Assembly: GCF_001682385.1 (NCBI RefSeq)
Contig: NZ_CP016210.1
Coordinates: 3,038,001 to 3,102,000 of the forward strand
Source: Azoarcus olearius
GTDB lineage: Bacteria; Pseudomonadota; Gammaproteobacteria; Burkholderiales; Rhodocyclaceae
Reading direction: 5' to 3'
Length of the DNA stretch: 64,000 bases
The notes under the pieces are model-generated. The model saw nothing but the letters and a program-made list of their open reading frames with translations. It made no database searches and was not told the origin of the DNA. This document shows positions 27,499 through 36,650 of the stretch, piece after piece. Both the position numbers and the translations under genes were made by a program. The number at the start of each line of letters is the position of its first letter. Within the stretch, counting starts at the first letter, position 1.

Positions 27499-29823
27499 TC
27501 AGGGTACGGGCGTGGACGCCGGCGGCAGCCCCGCGCAGTGCCGCGTCCATGCCCACTCCAGCGCGTCCTCCAGGTGGCGGGCAAAGGCCGCGCTGTTGAA
27601 CAGCCCGGCATGTTTGCCGGCATCGGCGACGCGTTGGCGGACGGCCTGCCGCCGTCCCGCGTCGGTACCCAGCGCCAGCACCAGGGCCTCGTAGCTGGCG
27701 TCGTCAGCCGCGATCAGCTCGGGCAAACCCGCTGCGTCAAGGATGCTGGCCGAAACCCGCGAGACGAAAGTGTCGCCGCGCCGTGCCACTTGCGGCACCC
27801 CTGCCCACAGGGCGTCGCTGGCCGTGGTGTGGGCGTTGACCGGAAACGCGTCGAGCGCGATGTCCGCCACCGCGAGACGGTTCAGGTGATGCGCCACCGG
27901 CACCCGCGGCGCCCAGCACAGGCGTGCGGGATCAACGCCGTGCGCCCGCGCTTCCTTTGACAGCCGGGCCATGGCCGAAGGCGCTCCTTCAAGCAACCAC
28001 AGCAGCGCATCGGGCAACCCGCGGAGCAAGCGCATCCACAGCGCAAAGCTTACCCGCGTGATCTTGTAGTGCTGGTGGAAAGCGGCCAGCACCAGGGCAT
28101 CGTCGGGCAGCCCCGCCTCCGCTCGCGACAGCGGTGTCACCGGCGGGCGCTGGCCGTCGTTGGGCTGGTAGCAGCCCGGCAGGCGCAGGACGCGCTCGCT
28201 GTAGCCGGCCTCAGCGCCTGCCGGCACGACGATGCCGTCCGCGATGATGTAGTCCAGCCAGGCTGCGCCCATGGTCCCCGGGAAGCCGAGCCACTGCATC
28301 TGCAGCGGCGCCGGCCGATACGCCAGGATGGGTGCGCGAAAACCCTGGGTCCAGCCCTTGAGGTCGATCACGATATCGACGGCATCCGCGGCAATCCTGC
28401 CCGCGGCCTCCGCATCGGACAGGCCCGCCAGCATCACCCATTCGGGGATGGCCCGCTGCAGCCGGCGGCGATAGTCGTCGTCATGCTGCGGACCGTAGTC
28501 GTAAGCGATCAGCCGGACACGGCCGGGGTCGATCGCTTCGAGCACCCCGGTCATCAGGTGCGCGGTCGCGTGATCGCGGAAATCGGCCGACAGCAGACCG
28601 ACCCGCAACGGACGCGCGCCCGGCGCGGACGCAGCGCGCCGCACCGCCGGCACACGCTCGAACTGGGCGGCAAAAGCGCGTGCAACCGCTGCCTGGGCGG
28701 CGGCATCCGTACCCGGCACGGTGAGAAAGGCAAACGGTGCCAGCGCGTCGCCCCCGGTCGGCAGCCCCGATGGGTCGTCGCACACCCGCGCGAGTTCGGC
28801 CTCCAGCAGTTCGGCAGCCTCCCAGTCCGCCACATGACGGCAGGCGTGCGCAGCCTGCAGCAGCCAGCCCGGCCGCGGCATGCGCTTCACTGCTTCGATG
28901 CCAGCCTCCCGCGCCAGCTCGTGCTCGCCGAGATCGGCGGCAATGCAGCCGAGGTTGTAATAGGCATCCACGCACTCCCCGTCCAGCTGCAAGGCTTCCA
29001 GACAGTGGGTTCTGGCCTCTTCGCGCGCGCCCGCTTCGCGCAACGCGAGGGCCAGGTTGCTGTGTCCCTGCGCCCATTCCGGCGCTGCGGCCACCGCCTG
29101 CCGGCCGGCGTCGACCGCGTCGGCGAAGCGTCCTTGCCGGCAGCGCAACACGCACAGGTTCGACCAGCTGGAAGCGTCGTCGCGCGTCAGACGCAGTGCG
29201 GCAACCAGCCAGCGCTCCGCTTCGTCGATGTCGCCCGCGGGGTCGGCCAACGCCAACGCGCCCGCCAAGGCAAGAACGCCGCCATCCTCCCGTCCGCGCG
29301 CAATCTGCGCCCTGCAGAAATCCATCAGCCTGCCGTTATCTCCCAACTCAAGCAGCAACTCGCGGTAGAGCGCGGCCAGTTCCGCATCGTCCGGCGCGCG
29401 CGTCTGCGCCTCGGCCCAGGCATCGGCGGCCTCACTTCTGCGCCCCGCCTGCAGCAGCACGCAGCCCAGGTTGTAGTGGAGGGTCGCTTGCTCCGGCTGC
29501 AGGCGGATCGCGCGGCGATGGGCATCGATGGCTTCGTCGATGCGGCCCAGTACCGCGAGCGCGTTACCGAGGTTGGAATGGGCCTGGGCGTCACCCGGCA
29601 GTTCGGCCGCGGCGCGCCCGAGCACCGCAGCCGCTTCGGCGTGCTCGCCCAGCGCGTGCAGCACGCTGCCAAGCAGCTTGGACACCACGCCGACGCCAGG
29701 GTGGCGCCCCGCCAGCGCACGGGCGAGGGGAAGCGCGGCTTCCGCGCGGCCGGCGCGGAAATGTTCGACAGCGTCCTGGAGGCGCTGCATGTCGGCCGGG
29801 GGCAAAGGGGACATCGGATTCAT
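27499..29823 (-). CDS. TPR-containing O-GlcNAc-transferase-like glycosyltransferase (GT41)
   Basis: The protein has 774 residues. About nine tetratricopeptide-like repeats occupy residues 5-310 (AHSNLGNALAVLGRIDEAIDAH and similar). The C-terminal half is a GT41 (SPINDLY/OGT) catalytic domain: SADFRDHATAHLM, DIVIDLKGWTQGFRAPILAY, MQWLGFPGTMGAAWLDYIIAD, QHYKITRVSFALWMRLL and ALDAFPVNAHTTASDALWAGVPQV. The Lys of HYKI matches the catalytic-site Lys of OGT. These cytoplasmic enzymes put a sugar on Ser/Thr, and such genes beside flagellin genes often glycosylate flagellin. The start is the ATG at 29823; no clear ribosome site. The second flagellin follows divergently. Confidence 0.88.
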   Translation of the reverse strand: MNPMSPLPPADMQRLQDAVEHFRAGRAEAALPLARALAGRHPGVGVVSKLLGSVLHALGEHAEAAAVLGRAAAELPGDAQAHSNLGNALAVLGRIDEAIDAHRRAIRLQPEQATLHYNLGCVLLQAGRRSEAADAWAEAQTRAPDDAELAALYRELLLELGDNGRLMDFCRAQIARGREDGGVLALAGALALADPAGDIDEAERWLVAALRLTRDDASSWSNLCVLRCRQGRFADAVDAGRQAVAAAPEWAQGHSNLALALREAGAREEARTHCLEALQLDGECVDAYYNLGCIAADLGEHELAREAGIEAVKRMPRPGWLLQAAHACRHVADWEAAELLEAELARVCDDPSGLPTGGDALAPFAFLTVPGTDAAAQAAVARAFAAQFERVPAVRRAASAPGARPLRVGLLSADFRDHATAHLMTGVLEAIDPGRVRLIAYDYGPQHDDDYRRRLQRAIPEWVMLAGLSDAEAAGRIAADAVDIVIDLKGWTQGFRAPILAYRPAPLQMQWLGFPGTMGAAWLDYIIADGIVVPAGAEAGYSERVLRLPGCYQPNDGQRPPVTPLSRAEAGLPDDALVLAAFHQHYKITRVSFALWMRLLRGLPDALLWLLEGAPSAMARLSKEARAHGVDPARLCWAPRVPVAHHLNRLAVADIALDAFPVNAHTTASDALWAGVPQVARRGDTFVSRVSASILDAAGLPELIAADDASYEALVLALGTDAGRRQAVRQRVADAGKHAGLFNSAAFARHLEDALEWAWTRHCAGLPPASTPVP

Positions 29824-29912
29824 ATGGGTGACCCGCCTGCGGCGGAACGCCCTCCGCGGCGGGCGCGGCGCGGGGGGCGGAAAGGATTTCGCCGCAACCG
29901 GCAAAAAATGCC

Positions 29913-29939
29913 TAAAGCTTTCCGGGACGCGCCCGTTAA
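29913..29939 (+). promoter_or_regulatory. Sigma-28 promoter of second flagellin gene
   Basis: TAAAGCTT, then an 11-nt spacer, then CCCGTTAA. This matches the FliA consensus TAAAGTTT-N11-GCCGATAA at 7 of 8 and 6 of 8 positions with exact spacing. It lies 96 nt before the ATG at 30036, between the divergent TPR gene and the flagellin. Confidence 0.75.
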
Positions 29940-30035
29940 TGGACTCAACGGCACACGGATCACGCAGCAAACCTTAGTCAGAAGCGCGAAACGGCCGGTT
30001 CATCGACGTATTTTTCTTCTCTTCGGGAGACGATC

Positions 30036-31517
30036 ATGGCACAAGTCATCAACACCAACGTTCAATCGCTGACCGCTCAGCGCAATTTGAACACGTCCGC
30101 TGGCTCGCTCGCGACCTCGCTGCAACGCCTGTCTTCCGGCCTGCGCATCAACAGCGCCAAGGACGACGCCGCCGGCCTCGCGATTTCCGAGCGCTTCACC
30201 GCCCAGATCCGCGGCCTCGACCAGGCCCGCCGCAACGCCAACGACGGCATCTCGCTGGCGCAGACCGCCGAAGGCGCGCTGCAGTCCTCGGGCGACATCC
30301 TCCAGCGTATCCGCGAACTTGCGGTGCAGTCCTCCAACGCCACCAACTCCGCGTCGGACCGTCAGGCCCTGAACGACGAAGTGAACGCGCTGACCTCGGA
30401 ACTGAACCGCATCGCCTCCACCACTGAATTCAACGGCAAGAAGCTACTCGACGGCTCCTTCACCACCGCCACCTTCCAGGTCGGTGCCAACGCCGGTCAG
30501 ACCATCTCCGCCACCACTGCCAACTTCTCGACCACCCAGTACGGCAACTACCGTATCGGCTCGGCCGCGGCGACCACCACCGGCGGCAAGGGCGACCTGA
30601 CCATGGGCAGCACGGCGAACGCCCTCGGCTCCACCGCTGCGCTCACCACCAGCCGTGTCGCTGGCGGCGCGATCACCATCAACGGTTCCGCTGGCTCTTC
30701 GACGGTGACCATCGCCGCCGGTGCCTCGGCCAAGAAGGCCGCCGAGCAGATCAACGCCGAAACCGGCAAGACCGGCGTGACCGCGTCCGCGAAGACCGAA
30801 ATCGACGTCACCTTCAGCGCGGCTAACACCTCGTACAAGTTCGATATCGCCTCCGACAACTCGACCGCCGTGACGATCTCCTTCACGACCGGCGCGAACG
30901 ACAAGGACGGCCTGGCCTCGGCGGTGAATGCCTTCAACGACGTGTCCGCCAAGACCGGCGTGACCGCCCGCGTCAATGACGCCGGCACCGGCATCACCCT
31001 GCTGAATGCCAACGGCGAGAACATCTCGCTGGCGAACGCGGCCTCCGGCTCCGCTTCGGTGAACGTCGGCAGCACCGCGACCGCCGCCGGCGCAACCGCC
31101 AAGGCCACCGGCCAGCTGGTCCTCGACTCCGAAAAGTCCTTCAGCATCGCCGCAGCCAACACCACCGACTTCTTCGGTGCGACCACAGCGGCGGGGCAGT
31201 TGCAGAAGGTGAGTAACCTGGACGTGAGTTCGGTGGATGCTGCGCAGCGCTCGATCGCGATGGTCGATTCGGCCCTGGCAGCGGTGAATGGTCAGCGTGC
31301 GAAGTTCGGCGCCCTGCAGTCGCGGTTCGAAAACACGATCGCCAACCTGCAGACCACGTCGGAAAACATGTCGGCCTCCCGCAGCCGGATCCGCGATACC
31401 GACTTCGCGGCCGAAACCGCCAACCTGACCCGCGCGCAGATCCTGCAGCAGGCTGGTACCGCGATGCTGTCGCAAGCCAACGCACTGCCGCAAAACGTGC
31501 TTTCGCTGCTCGGCTAA
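30036..31517 (+). CDS. fliC: Flagellin (second copy)
   Basis: The protein has 493 residues, the same length as the flagellin at 12.6 kb. The conserved ends are [18 protein letters not shown] and [20 protein letters not shown] at the N-terminus, and [20 protein letters not shown] ending [12 protein letters not shown] at the C-terminus. The variable centre is Thr/Ser/Ala-rich. GGGAGA precedes the ATG. It has a sigma-28 type promoter, so it probably follows FliA, whereas the first copy has a sigma-54 site. No T-run terminator is visible, but a GC-rich hairpin lies downstream. FlaG, FliD and FliS follow on the same strand. Confidence 0.97.
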   Translation: MAQVINTNVQSLTAQRNLNTSAGSLATSLQRLSSGLRINSAKDDAAGLAISERFTAQIRGLDQARRNANDGISLAQTAEGALQSSGDILQRIRELAVQSSNATNSASDRQALNDEVNALTSELNRIASTTEFNGKKLLDGSFTTATFQVGANAGQTISATTANFSTTQYGNYRIGSAAATTTGGKGDLTMGSTANALGSTAALTTSRVAGGAITINGSAGSSTVTIAAGASAKKAAEQINAETGKTGVTASAKTEIDVTFSAANTSYKFDIASDNSTAVTISFTTGANDKDGLASAVNAFNDVSAKTGVTARVNDAGTGITLLNANGENISLANAASGSASVNVGSTATAAGATAKATGQLVLDSEKSFSIAAANTTDFFGATTAAGQLQKVSNLDVSSVDAAQRSIAMVDSALAAVNGQRAKFGALQSRFENTIANLQTTSENMSASRSRIRDTDFAAETANLTRAQILQQAGTAMLSQANALPQNVLSLLG

Positions 31518-31541
31518 GCAAGGTAGCCTAGCGTTGATCGT

Positions 31542-31573
31542 ACGGCGCGGGGCTCGCAAGGGCCCCGCGCCGT
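31542..31573 (+). terminator. GC-rich hairpin after second flagellin
   Basis: A 12-bp stem ACGGCGCGGGGC / GCCCCGCGCCGT with an 8-nt loop between flagellin and flaG. It lacks a T-tract, so it may attenuate read-through or stabilise the flagellin mRNA 3' end rather than stop transcription fully. Confidence 0.6.
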
Positions 31574-31595
31574 TAGCCCATGAGGGAGCCACATC

Positions 31596-32000
31596 ATGAG
31601 CATCACCTCGATGACGACGGTTGCCGGCGACACGCGCCTGCAGCCCGCCGTGGCAATGCCGAAAGCACCCCCCGCGCAATCCTCGGTAGAGGGCTCCGTC
31701 GGCACTGAAACGGCAAAGGCGGTCAGCGCCCCGGCCGCCGCCTCCGCAACAGCGGCGCAGGCTGAGCAACCGACCACGATGGAACAGGTGCAACAGGCGA
31801 TGGACGAGGTCCGCAAGGCCATCACCCCTGTGGCACAGGATTTGCTTTTTTCCATTGACGAAGACACCGGCAAGACGATCGTCAAGGTTGTCGACGCCAG
31901 CACGGACGAAGTCATCCGCCAGATTCCGTCCGAGGAGATCATCTCGATCGCGAAGGCGATCGACAAACTGCAAGGCCTGCTGGTCCAACAGAAGGCCTGA
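31596..32000 (+). CDS. flaG: FlaG family protein
   Basis: The protein has 134 residues. A variable Ala/Thr/Gln-rich N-terminus is followed by a C-terminal FlaG domain with LLFSIDEDTGKTIVKVVDASTDEVIRQIPSEEI and IAKAIDKLQG. FlaG proteins affect flagellar filament length and usually sit between flagellin and fliD, as here. GAGGGAG precedes the ATG. fliD starts 26 nt downstream. Confidence 0.92.
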   Translation: MSITSMTTVAGDTRLQPAVAMPKAPPAQSSVEGSVGTETAKAVSAPAAASATAAQAEQPTTMEQVQQAMDEVRKAITPVAQDLLFSIDEDTGKTIVKVVDASTDEVIRQIPSEEIISIAKAIDKLQGLLVQQKA

Positions 32001-32026
32001 CCGTTCAGCGCAAGGAGGACCCCACC

Positions 32027-33448
32027 ATGGCAGCGATCACCAGCAGCGGCTCGATTCTCGACATCGACTCGCTGGTCAAGGGCCTGATGTCGGTCGAAAG
32101 CCGGCCGCTCAGCCTGCTCGCCACCAAGGAAGCCAGCTACCAGGCCAAGCTTTCTGCCTTCGGGCAGATCAAGAGCGCCCTGACCTCCCTGCAGACGGCA
32201 ACAACCGCACTCAACAGCACGGACAAATTTGCCGCCACCAAGGCAACAGTTGCCGGCGACGGCTTCACCGCCACTTCGGACGCGAAGGCCGCCGCAGGCA
32301 GCTACAGCATCGACGTGACGCAGATGGCCAAGATCCAGCGCGTGTCCACCGCCACGTCCAGCACCTTCGTGCCCGCGGCGGGCAAGCTGACCATCGAGTA
32401 CGGCACGGTCAAGACCACCGACGGCACCAAGAGCTTCGCCAGCGACTCTCCACCGCGCACCGCCACCCTCGATTTCGAAGGCGGCACGCTGGAACAACTG
32501 CGCGATGCGATCAACAAGGACACCACGCTCGGCCTCAAGGCCAGCATCGTGAACAACGGCACCACCAGCCAGCTGGTGCTCAGCGGCACCAAGACCGGCG
32601 CCAACATGGCGTTCAAGCTCACCGGGGAATCGGGTCTGGCCGACCTCAGCTTCGACCCCTCCGCCACCGCCGCGGCCGGCGACAAGATGTACTCGGTGCA
32701 AGCCGCGCAGGACGCGCTGCTGAAGGTCGACGGCATCAGCGTTACCCGGAGCAGCAACACCATTTCGGACGTCATCGACGGCGTGACGCTGACGCTGAAC
32801 AAGGAGCCGAGCGGCACCGCGACCTCGCTCTCGGGCACGGTCACTGTCGCCGCCGACCAGAGCGCGGCCAAGACCGCGGTCGATGCCTTCGTGAAGGCGT
32901 ACAACGAGGTGCAGAGCACGCTCAAGTCGCTGACCGCCTACAACACCGAAACCGACACCGCGGCGACGCTCACCGGCGACGCGACCGCCCGCAGCATCCA
33001 GGGCCAGTTGCGCAGCGCGCTGGCGCAGAGTTTCAGCGGGCTGGGCAATGCCAGCTCGCTGTCGCAGATCGGCATCACCTTCGCCAAAGACGGCACGCTC
33101 AGCGTCGACAGCACCAAGTTCAACAAGGCGATGAGCGATCCGGCGATGAACGTCGGCGCCCTGTTCGCCGGCACCGACAAGATCGACGGCTTCGCCGACG
33201 TGTTCTCGAAGAAGCTGTCCAGCATGATCGACAGCGGCGGCGTCATCGCCAGCCGTACCGACGGCATCAACTCGACGATCAAGTCGATCACCAAGCAGTA
33301 TGACGCGATGGAAACCCGGCTCGAGGCGATGGAAGCGCGCTACCGCAGCCAGTTCTCGTCGCTGGACACGCTGCTGTCCGGCATGAGCCAGACCAGCACC
33401 TATCTGTCTCAGCAGTTGGCCAATCTGCCGTCCACTTCGCGGAAATAA
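32027..33448 (+). CDS. fliD: Flagellar filament cap protein FliD (HAP2)
   Basis: The protein has 473 residues. Its N-terminus (SSGSILDIDSLVKGLMSVESRP) and C-terminal coiled coil (DAMETRLEAMEARYRSQF...LDTLLSGMSQTSTYLSQQL) are the conserved FliD ends that form the five-subunit-type cap and guide flagellin folding at the tip. The middle is Thr/Ala-rich. A perfect AAGGAGG sits about ten bases before the ATG. fliS begins 11 nt after its stop, so flaG-fliD-fliS form one unit. Confidence 0.95.
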   Translation: MAAITSSGSILDIDSLVKGLMSVESRPLSLLATKEASYQAKLSAFGQIKSALTSLQTATTALNSTDKFAATKATVAGDGFTATSDAKAAAGSYSIDVTQMAKIQRVSTATSSTFVPAAGKLTIEYGTVKTTDGTKSFASDSPPRTATLDFEGGTLEQLRDAINKDTTLGLKASIVNNGTTSQLVLSGTKTGANMAFKLTGESGLADLSFDPSATAAAGDKMYSVQAAQDALLKVDGISVTRSSNTISDVIDGVTLTLNKEPSGTATSLSGTVTVAADQSAAKTAVDAFVKAYNEVQSTLKSLTAYNTETDTAATLTGDATARSIQGQLRSALAQSFSGLGNASSLSQIGITFAKDGTLSVDSTKFNKAMSDPAMNVGALFAGTDKIDGFADVFSKKLSSMIDSGGVIASRTDGINSTIKSITKQYDAMETRLEAMEARYRSQFSSLDTLLSGMSQTSTYLSQQLANLPSTSRK

Positions 33449-33459
33449 GGAGCACCGGC

Positions 33460-33870
33460 ATGTTCGGATCCACTTCCTATGCCAATCGCGCCGCCGCGTA
33501 TGCGCGCGTGGGCACCGAAACCAGCGTGGAGGCCGCCTCCCCGCACAAGTTGATCCTGATGCTGTACGACGGGGCGCTGCTGTCGCTGCGCAGCGCCAGC
33601 GTGGCGATGCAGAACAAGGACATTCCCGCCAAAGGCATGGCGATCTCGAAGGCGATCGACATCATCAGCAACGGCCTCAAGGTCAGCCTCGACCTGAACG
33701 CCGGCGGCGAACTCGCCGCCCGCCTGGACGCGCTGTACGAGTACATGGGCGACCGCCTGCTGTACGCCAACCTGCACAACAATCAGCCGGCGCTGGACGA
33801 AGTCTGCACGCTGCTGGCCAGCCTGCGCGAAGCCTGGCAGGCGATTGCGGACCAGGTCACCCCGGCCTGA
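33460..33870 (+). CDS. fliS: Flagellin export chaperone FliS
   Basis: The protein has 136 residues of the helical FliS family, with SPHKLILMLYDGALLSLRSA, the hallmark pattern, and LDLNAGGELAARLDALYEYM. FliS binds the disordered C-terminus of flagellin in the cytoplasm, prevents premature polymerisation and delivers it to FlhA. AAGGAG precedes the ATG. Confidence 0.95.
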   Translation: MFGSTSYANRAAAYARVGTETSVEAASPHKLILMLYDGALLSLRSASVAMQNKDIPAKGMAISKAIDIISNGLKVSLDLNAGGELAARLDALYEYMGDRLLYANLHNNQPALDEVCTLLASLREAWQAIADQVTPA

Positions 33871-33882
33871 GGAGGACACGTC

Positions 33883-34200
33883 ATGCTGAGCCTTGAGAAC
33901 AGCCGCCGCCTGCTCGCGATCTACCAGGCCATGGCCGACGCCGCCCGTGCGAACGACTGGGACCGGCTCGGGGAACTGGGCAGGCAGGGAGACGAACTGC
34001 GCCGCCAGGCGGCGGCCAGCCAGGGCACCCCGGCGCCCGGCGAAGAAGTCGATCTCGCCGCCACCATCCGCCGCATCCTCGAACTCGACGGTGAAATCCG
34101 CACCCACGCCGAGCCAGCGTACGAAAGCACACGCAAGCTGCTTTCCGGCGCCGTACAGCACCGCAACGTGCGCAACGCCTACGGAAGCCTCGGCGGCTAG
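33883..34200 (+). CDS. FliT-like flagellar protein
   Basis: A 105-residue helical protein between fliS and a FliK-like gene, in the position of fliT. It has MLSLENSRRLLAIYQAMADAARANDWDRL and IRRILELDGEIRTHAEP, typical of small FliT-type chaperones for the cap protein. Primary-sequence similarity in this family is weak, so the call leans on gene order and size. GAGGAGG precedes the ATG. Confidence 0.75.
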   Translation: MLSLENSRRLLAIYQAMADAARANDWDRLGELGRQGDELRRQAAASQGTPAPGEEVDLAATIRRILELDGEIRTHAEPAYESTRKLLSGAVQHRNVRNAYGSLGG

Positions 34201-34231
34201 GCGCACGCGGCGCTGACACAGGAACACAGCC

Positions 34232-35347
34232 ATGATCCCCGCCGACCTCGCCGCCCGGCTGCGGATGATCACCGAGGCGAGCTTCTTCAACACCGACCCG
34301 CCGGTCGCGGGTCTGCAGCGCGCGCGTGAAATCCAGGCGCAGCTGCCGGAGCTGGTGCCGGGCGAACGCTTCATGGCAACGCTGCAGCGCACGCTGCCCG
34401 ACGGCACCTTCCGCGCCATTGTCGCCGGCCGGCAGGTCACGCTGGCGCTCAACACCACCGCCAAACCCGGCGACACGCTCGAACTCGTCGTCACCGAAAC
34501 CTCGCCCAAGGCCGTCTTTGCCCGCCTCGCCGCGCCCGAGGCGACCGCCGCCAGCACCTCGTCGGCCCAGCCCGCGCTCAGCCAGACGGGGCGCCTGATC
34601 AGCTTCCTGCTGACCGGCCAGCCCGAGGTCCGGCCGAGCATGCTCGCCAACAACCAACCCTTGCTCGCCGCGCCGCCCACGTCGGCCGCGCAGCTTGCAC
34701 CCATGCTGCGCCAGGCGCTCGGGCAGAGCGGCATGTTCTACGAAGCGCATCAGGCCCAGTGGATTTCGGGCAAGCTCGACCTGACCGCGCTGCTGCGCGA
34801 ACCGCAGGCCAGCGCCAGCCCCGCGGCGGCAGGCACGCCCGGCGCGGCGGCAGCCTCACCCCCCCCCAGCGCCGCCTCGGCCAATGCGGCAGCCCAACTC
34901 GGTGCCGCCGCCAACGACGCAGTGCTGGCCGAAGCCGCCGGGGACGAAGCCACCGCGCTGCGCACGACCCCGGTGGCGGAACGACTGCTGCCGGTGGTGC
35001 ACCAGCAACTCGATGCGCTCGCAACCAACCAGTACGTGTGGCAGGGCCAGGCGTGGCCGGGCCAGCCGATCGAGTGGATCATCGAGGATCCGCGCGGCGG
35101 GCGCGACAACGGCGACGACGAGCCGCCGCAGGAATGGAACACCACGCTGCGCCTCAGCCTGCCCCGCCTGGGCGGCGTCGAGGCCCAGCTGCATCTCACA
35201 CCTGCGGGCGTCGCGCTGCGGCTGCGAAGCGACGATGCCGGCAGCCGCGCGGCGCTCGAATCCGGCCGCGCGACGCTGGAAGAATCGCTGGCCGCAGCCG
35301 GACTGCCGCTGACCGGCATGGTGGTGGAGCCGAACAATGGCGGATGA
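34232..35347 (+). CDS. FliK-like hook-length control family protein (second copy)
   Basis: The protein has 371 residues. A disordered Ala/Pro/Thr-rich first half precedes a C-terminal Flg_hook-type domain with LRLSLPRLGGVEAQLHLTPAGVALRLRS and RATLEESLAAAGLPLTGMVVE. Compare the true FliK at 49.5 kb, whose core is LGKVEVTINLSGDQTTAQFVV. It overlaps the next gene, a stand-alone FlhB C-terminal domain, by 11 nt. The pair may act together in the export switch, or in a side role; the main FliK is elsewhere in the window. Confidence 0.75.
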   Translation: MIPADLAARLRMITEASFFNTDPPVAGLQRAREIQAQLPELVPGERFMATLQRTLPDGTFRAIVAGRQVTLALNTTAKPGDTLELVVTETSPKAVFARLAAPEATAASTSSAQPALSQTGRLISFLLTGQPEVRPSMLANNQPLLAAPPTSAAQLAPMLRQALGQSGMFYEAHQAQWISGKLDLTALLREPQASASPAAAGTPGAAAASPPPSAASANAAAQLGAAANDAVLAEAAGDEATALRTTPVAERLLPVVHQQLDALATNQYVWQGQAWPGQPIEWIIEDPRGGRDNGDDEPPQEWNTTLRLSLPRLGGVEAQLHLTPAGVALRLRSDDAGSRAALESGRATLEESLAAAGLPLTGMVVEPNNGG

Positions 35348-35714
35348 CAACACCGCCGAAGGCGACGCGCTGCCGCGTGGCGAAGCGGTTGCGCTGACCT
35401 ACGCCAGCGGCGAGGCGGCGCCGCGCGTGGTGGCAAAGGGGCGCGGCCTGATCGCGCAGGAGATCATCGAGCGCGCGCGCGACGCCGGCATCTATGTGCA
35501 CCAATCGCGCGAGCTGGTCGCGCTGTTGATGCAGGTCGATCTCGATAGCCACATTCCGCCCCAGCTCTACGTGGTGGTCGCGGAGCTGCTGGCGTGGCTG
35601 TACCGTATCGAGTCCGGGGTTGAAGCCGGCCCGGCGCCGGAATCAACCGGCTCGCTGAAAGCCCTGATCGAAGCCCTGCCGGAGAGCCAGCGCCCCCCGC
35701 CTGCCACCGGCTGA
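35337..35714 (+). CDS. FlhB C-terminal-domain protein (FlhX-type)
   Basis: The protein has 125 residues covering only the cytoplasmic C-terminal domain of FlhB: AVALTYASGEAAPRVVAKGRGLIAQEIIERARDAGIYVHQSREL and LDSHIPPQLYVVVAELLAWLYRIE. The NPTH cleavage segment and all membrane helices of FlhB are absent. Stand-alone versions occur in many flagellated bacteria and can partly replace the cleaved FlhB domain. It is translated with the FliK-like gene upstream (11-nt overlap). Confidence 0.88.
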   Translation: MADDNTAEGDALPRGEAVALTYASGEAAPRVVAKGRGLIAQEIIERARDAGIYVHQSRELVALLMQVDLDSHIPPQLYVVVAELLAWLYRIESGVEAGPAPESTGSLKALIEALPESQRPPPATG

Positions 35715-35812
35715 GCCACCCTGTCTTCACCAGGGGCATGGCCCCGAAGGCAGCCCTCGTGCTATAAACGCCAGCGCCTTAAACCCAGGCTCCATCTCTG
35801 CAGATTCACGGC

Positions 35813-36592
35813 ATGTCCAACCAGAACGACGATACCCGGGTCGATCTCCTCGGCTCCGACGATTTCGAGAAATATCTGCTCTACGGCAGCCGCGAAATCC
35901 GCCAGATCCTGCAGGGCCTGATCGATCACCATGCCCTGATCACGGCGCAGACGGTGCCCGGTCATCAGTCCTTCCTGACCACGGTCGTCGCGCTTCCGGA
36001 CGATGGCGCCTCGATCATCATCGACGCCGGGCCGGACGAGCACATCAACCAGCGCGTGGGCAACGCCGAACGCCTGGTGTGCATGAGCCAGCTCGACAAG
36101 ATCCGCATCCAGTTCGACCTGTCAGCGCCGGCGCTCACCCGCTACGAAAACCGGCCTGCGTTCCGCGCCCCGGTCCCTGCGCAGTTGCTGCGCCTGCAAC
36201 GGCGTGAGTTCTACCGCCTGCAGACCCCGGTCACGCACACCGTCACCTGCCGCATTCCGCTGCCCCAGCCCGACGGACGTACGCTGGAACTCGAAACCAG
36301 GGTCATCGACATCAGCGGCGGCGGCATCGCCGTGGTGGTGCCGCCGGACAACGTTCCGTTCGGCGCGGACATGGAGTTCGAGAACTGCAAGCTCACCTTG
36401 CCCGAACTCGGCACCATCCCGGTCCGGCTCAAGGTCCGCAACCTGTTCCGCCTCACCAACCGCAACGGCGTCGAGATGCTGCGTGCCGGCTGCGAGTTCG
36501 TCGATCTGCCGCGCAGCGCCGACAACGCGATCCAGCGCTACATCTTCAAGGTCGAGCGCGACCGCAGCGCACGCGAACGCGGCCGCCTCTAA
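35813..36592 (+). CDS. ycgR: YcgR-like PilZ flagellar brake
   Basis: The protein has 259 residues. Residues 1-115 are the YcgR N-terminal domain and 116-245 a PilZ domain, with the c-di-GMP binding signature R131-x3-R135 (REFYRL) and D166-x-S-x2-G171 (DISGGG). When c-di-GMP rises, YcgR proteins bind the flagellar motor (FliG/MotA) and slow it. Its place beside flagellar genes and several GGDEF genes fits. A TGCTATAAA extended -10-like element lies about 45 nt upstream of the ATG. Confidence 0.9.
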   Translation: MSNQNDDTRVDLLGSDDFEKYLLYGSREIRQILQGLIDHHALITAQTVPGHQSFLTTVVALPDDGASIIIDAGPDEHINQRVGNAERLVCMSQLDKIRIQFDLSAPALTRYENRPAFRAPVPAQLLRLQRREFYRLQTPVTHTVTCRIPLPQPDGRTLELETRVIDISGGGIAVVVPPDNVPFGADMEFENCKLTLPELGTIPVRLKVRNLFRLTNRNGVEMLRAGCEFVDLPRSADNAIQRYIFKVERDRSARERGRL

Positions 36593-36622
36593 AGCGCGCC
36601 GTAGCGCCTCCGTGCGCTTTTT
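36591..36622 (+). terminator. Putative terminator after ycgR
   Basis: AAAGCGC / GCGCTTT inverted repeat overlapping the ycgR stop codon and followed by further T residues. The long loop makes it moderate. Confidence 0.5.
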
Positions 36623-36628
36623 CATACA

Positions 36629-36650
36629 ACCTTAGTTATACATCTAAGGT
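36629..36650 (+). promoter_or_regulatory. AT-rich palindrome upstream of the MASE1-GGDEF gene
   Basis: ACCTTAG and CTAAGGT are a 7-bp inverted repeat around an 8-nt AT-rich centre, next to TATTAT at 36650-36655. It may be an operator of the downstream diguanylate cyclase gene; the ATG is about 190 nt further on. Confidence 0.35.
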
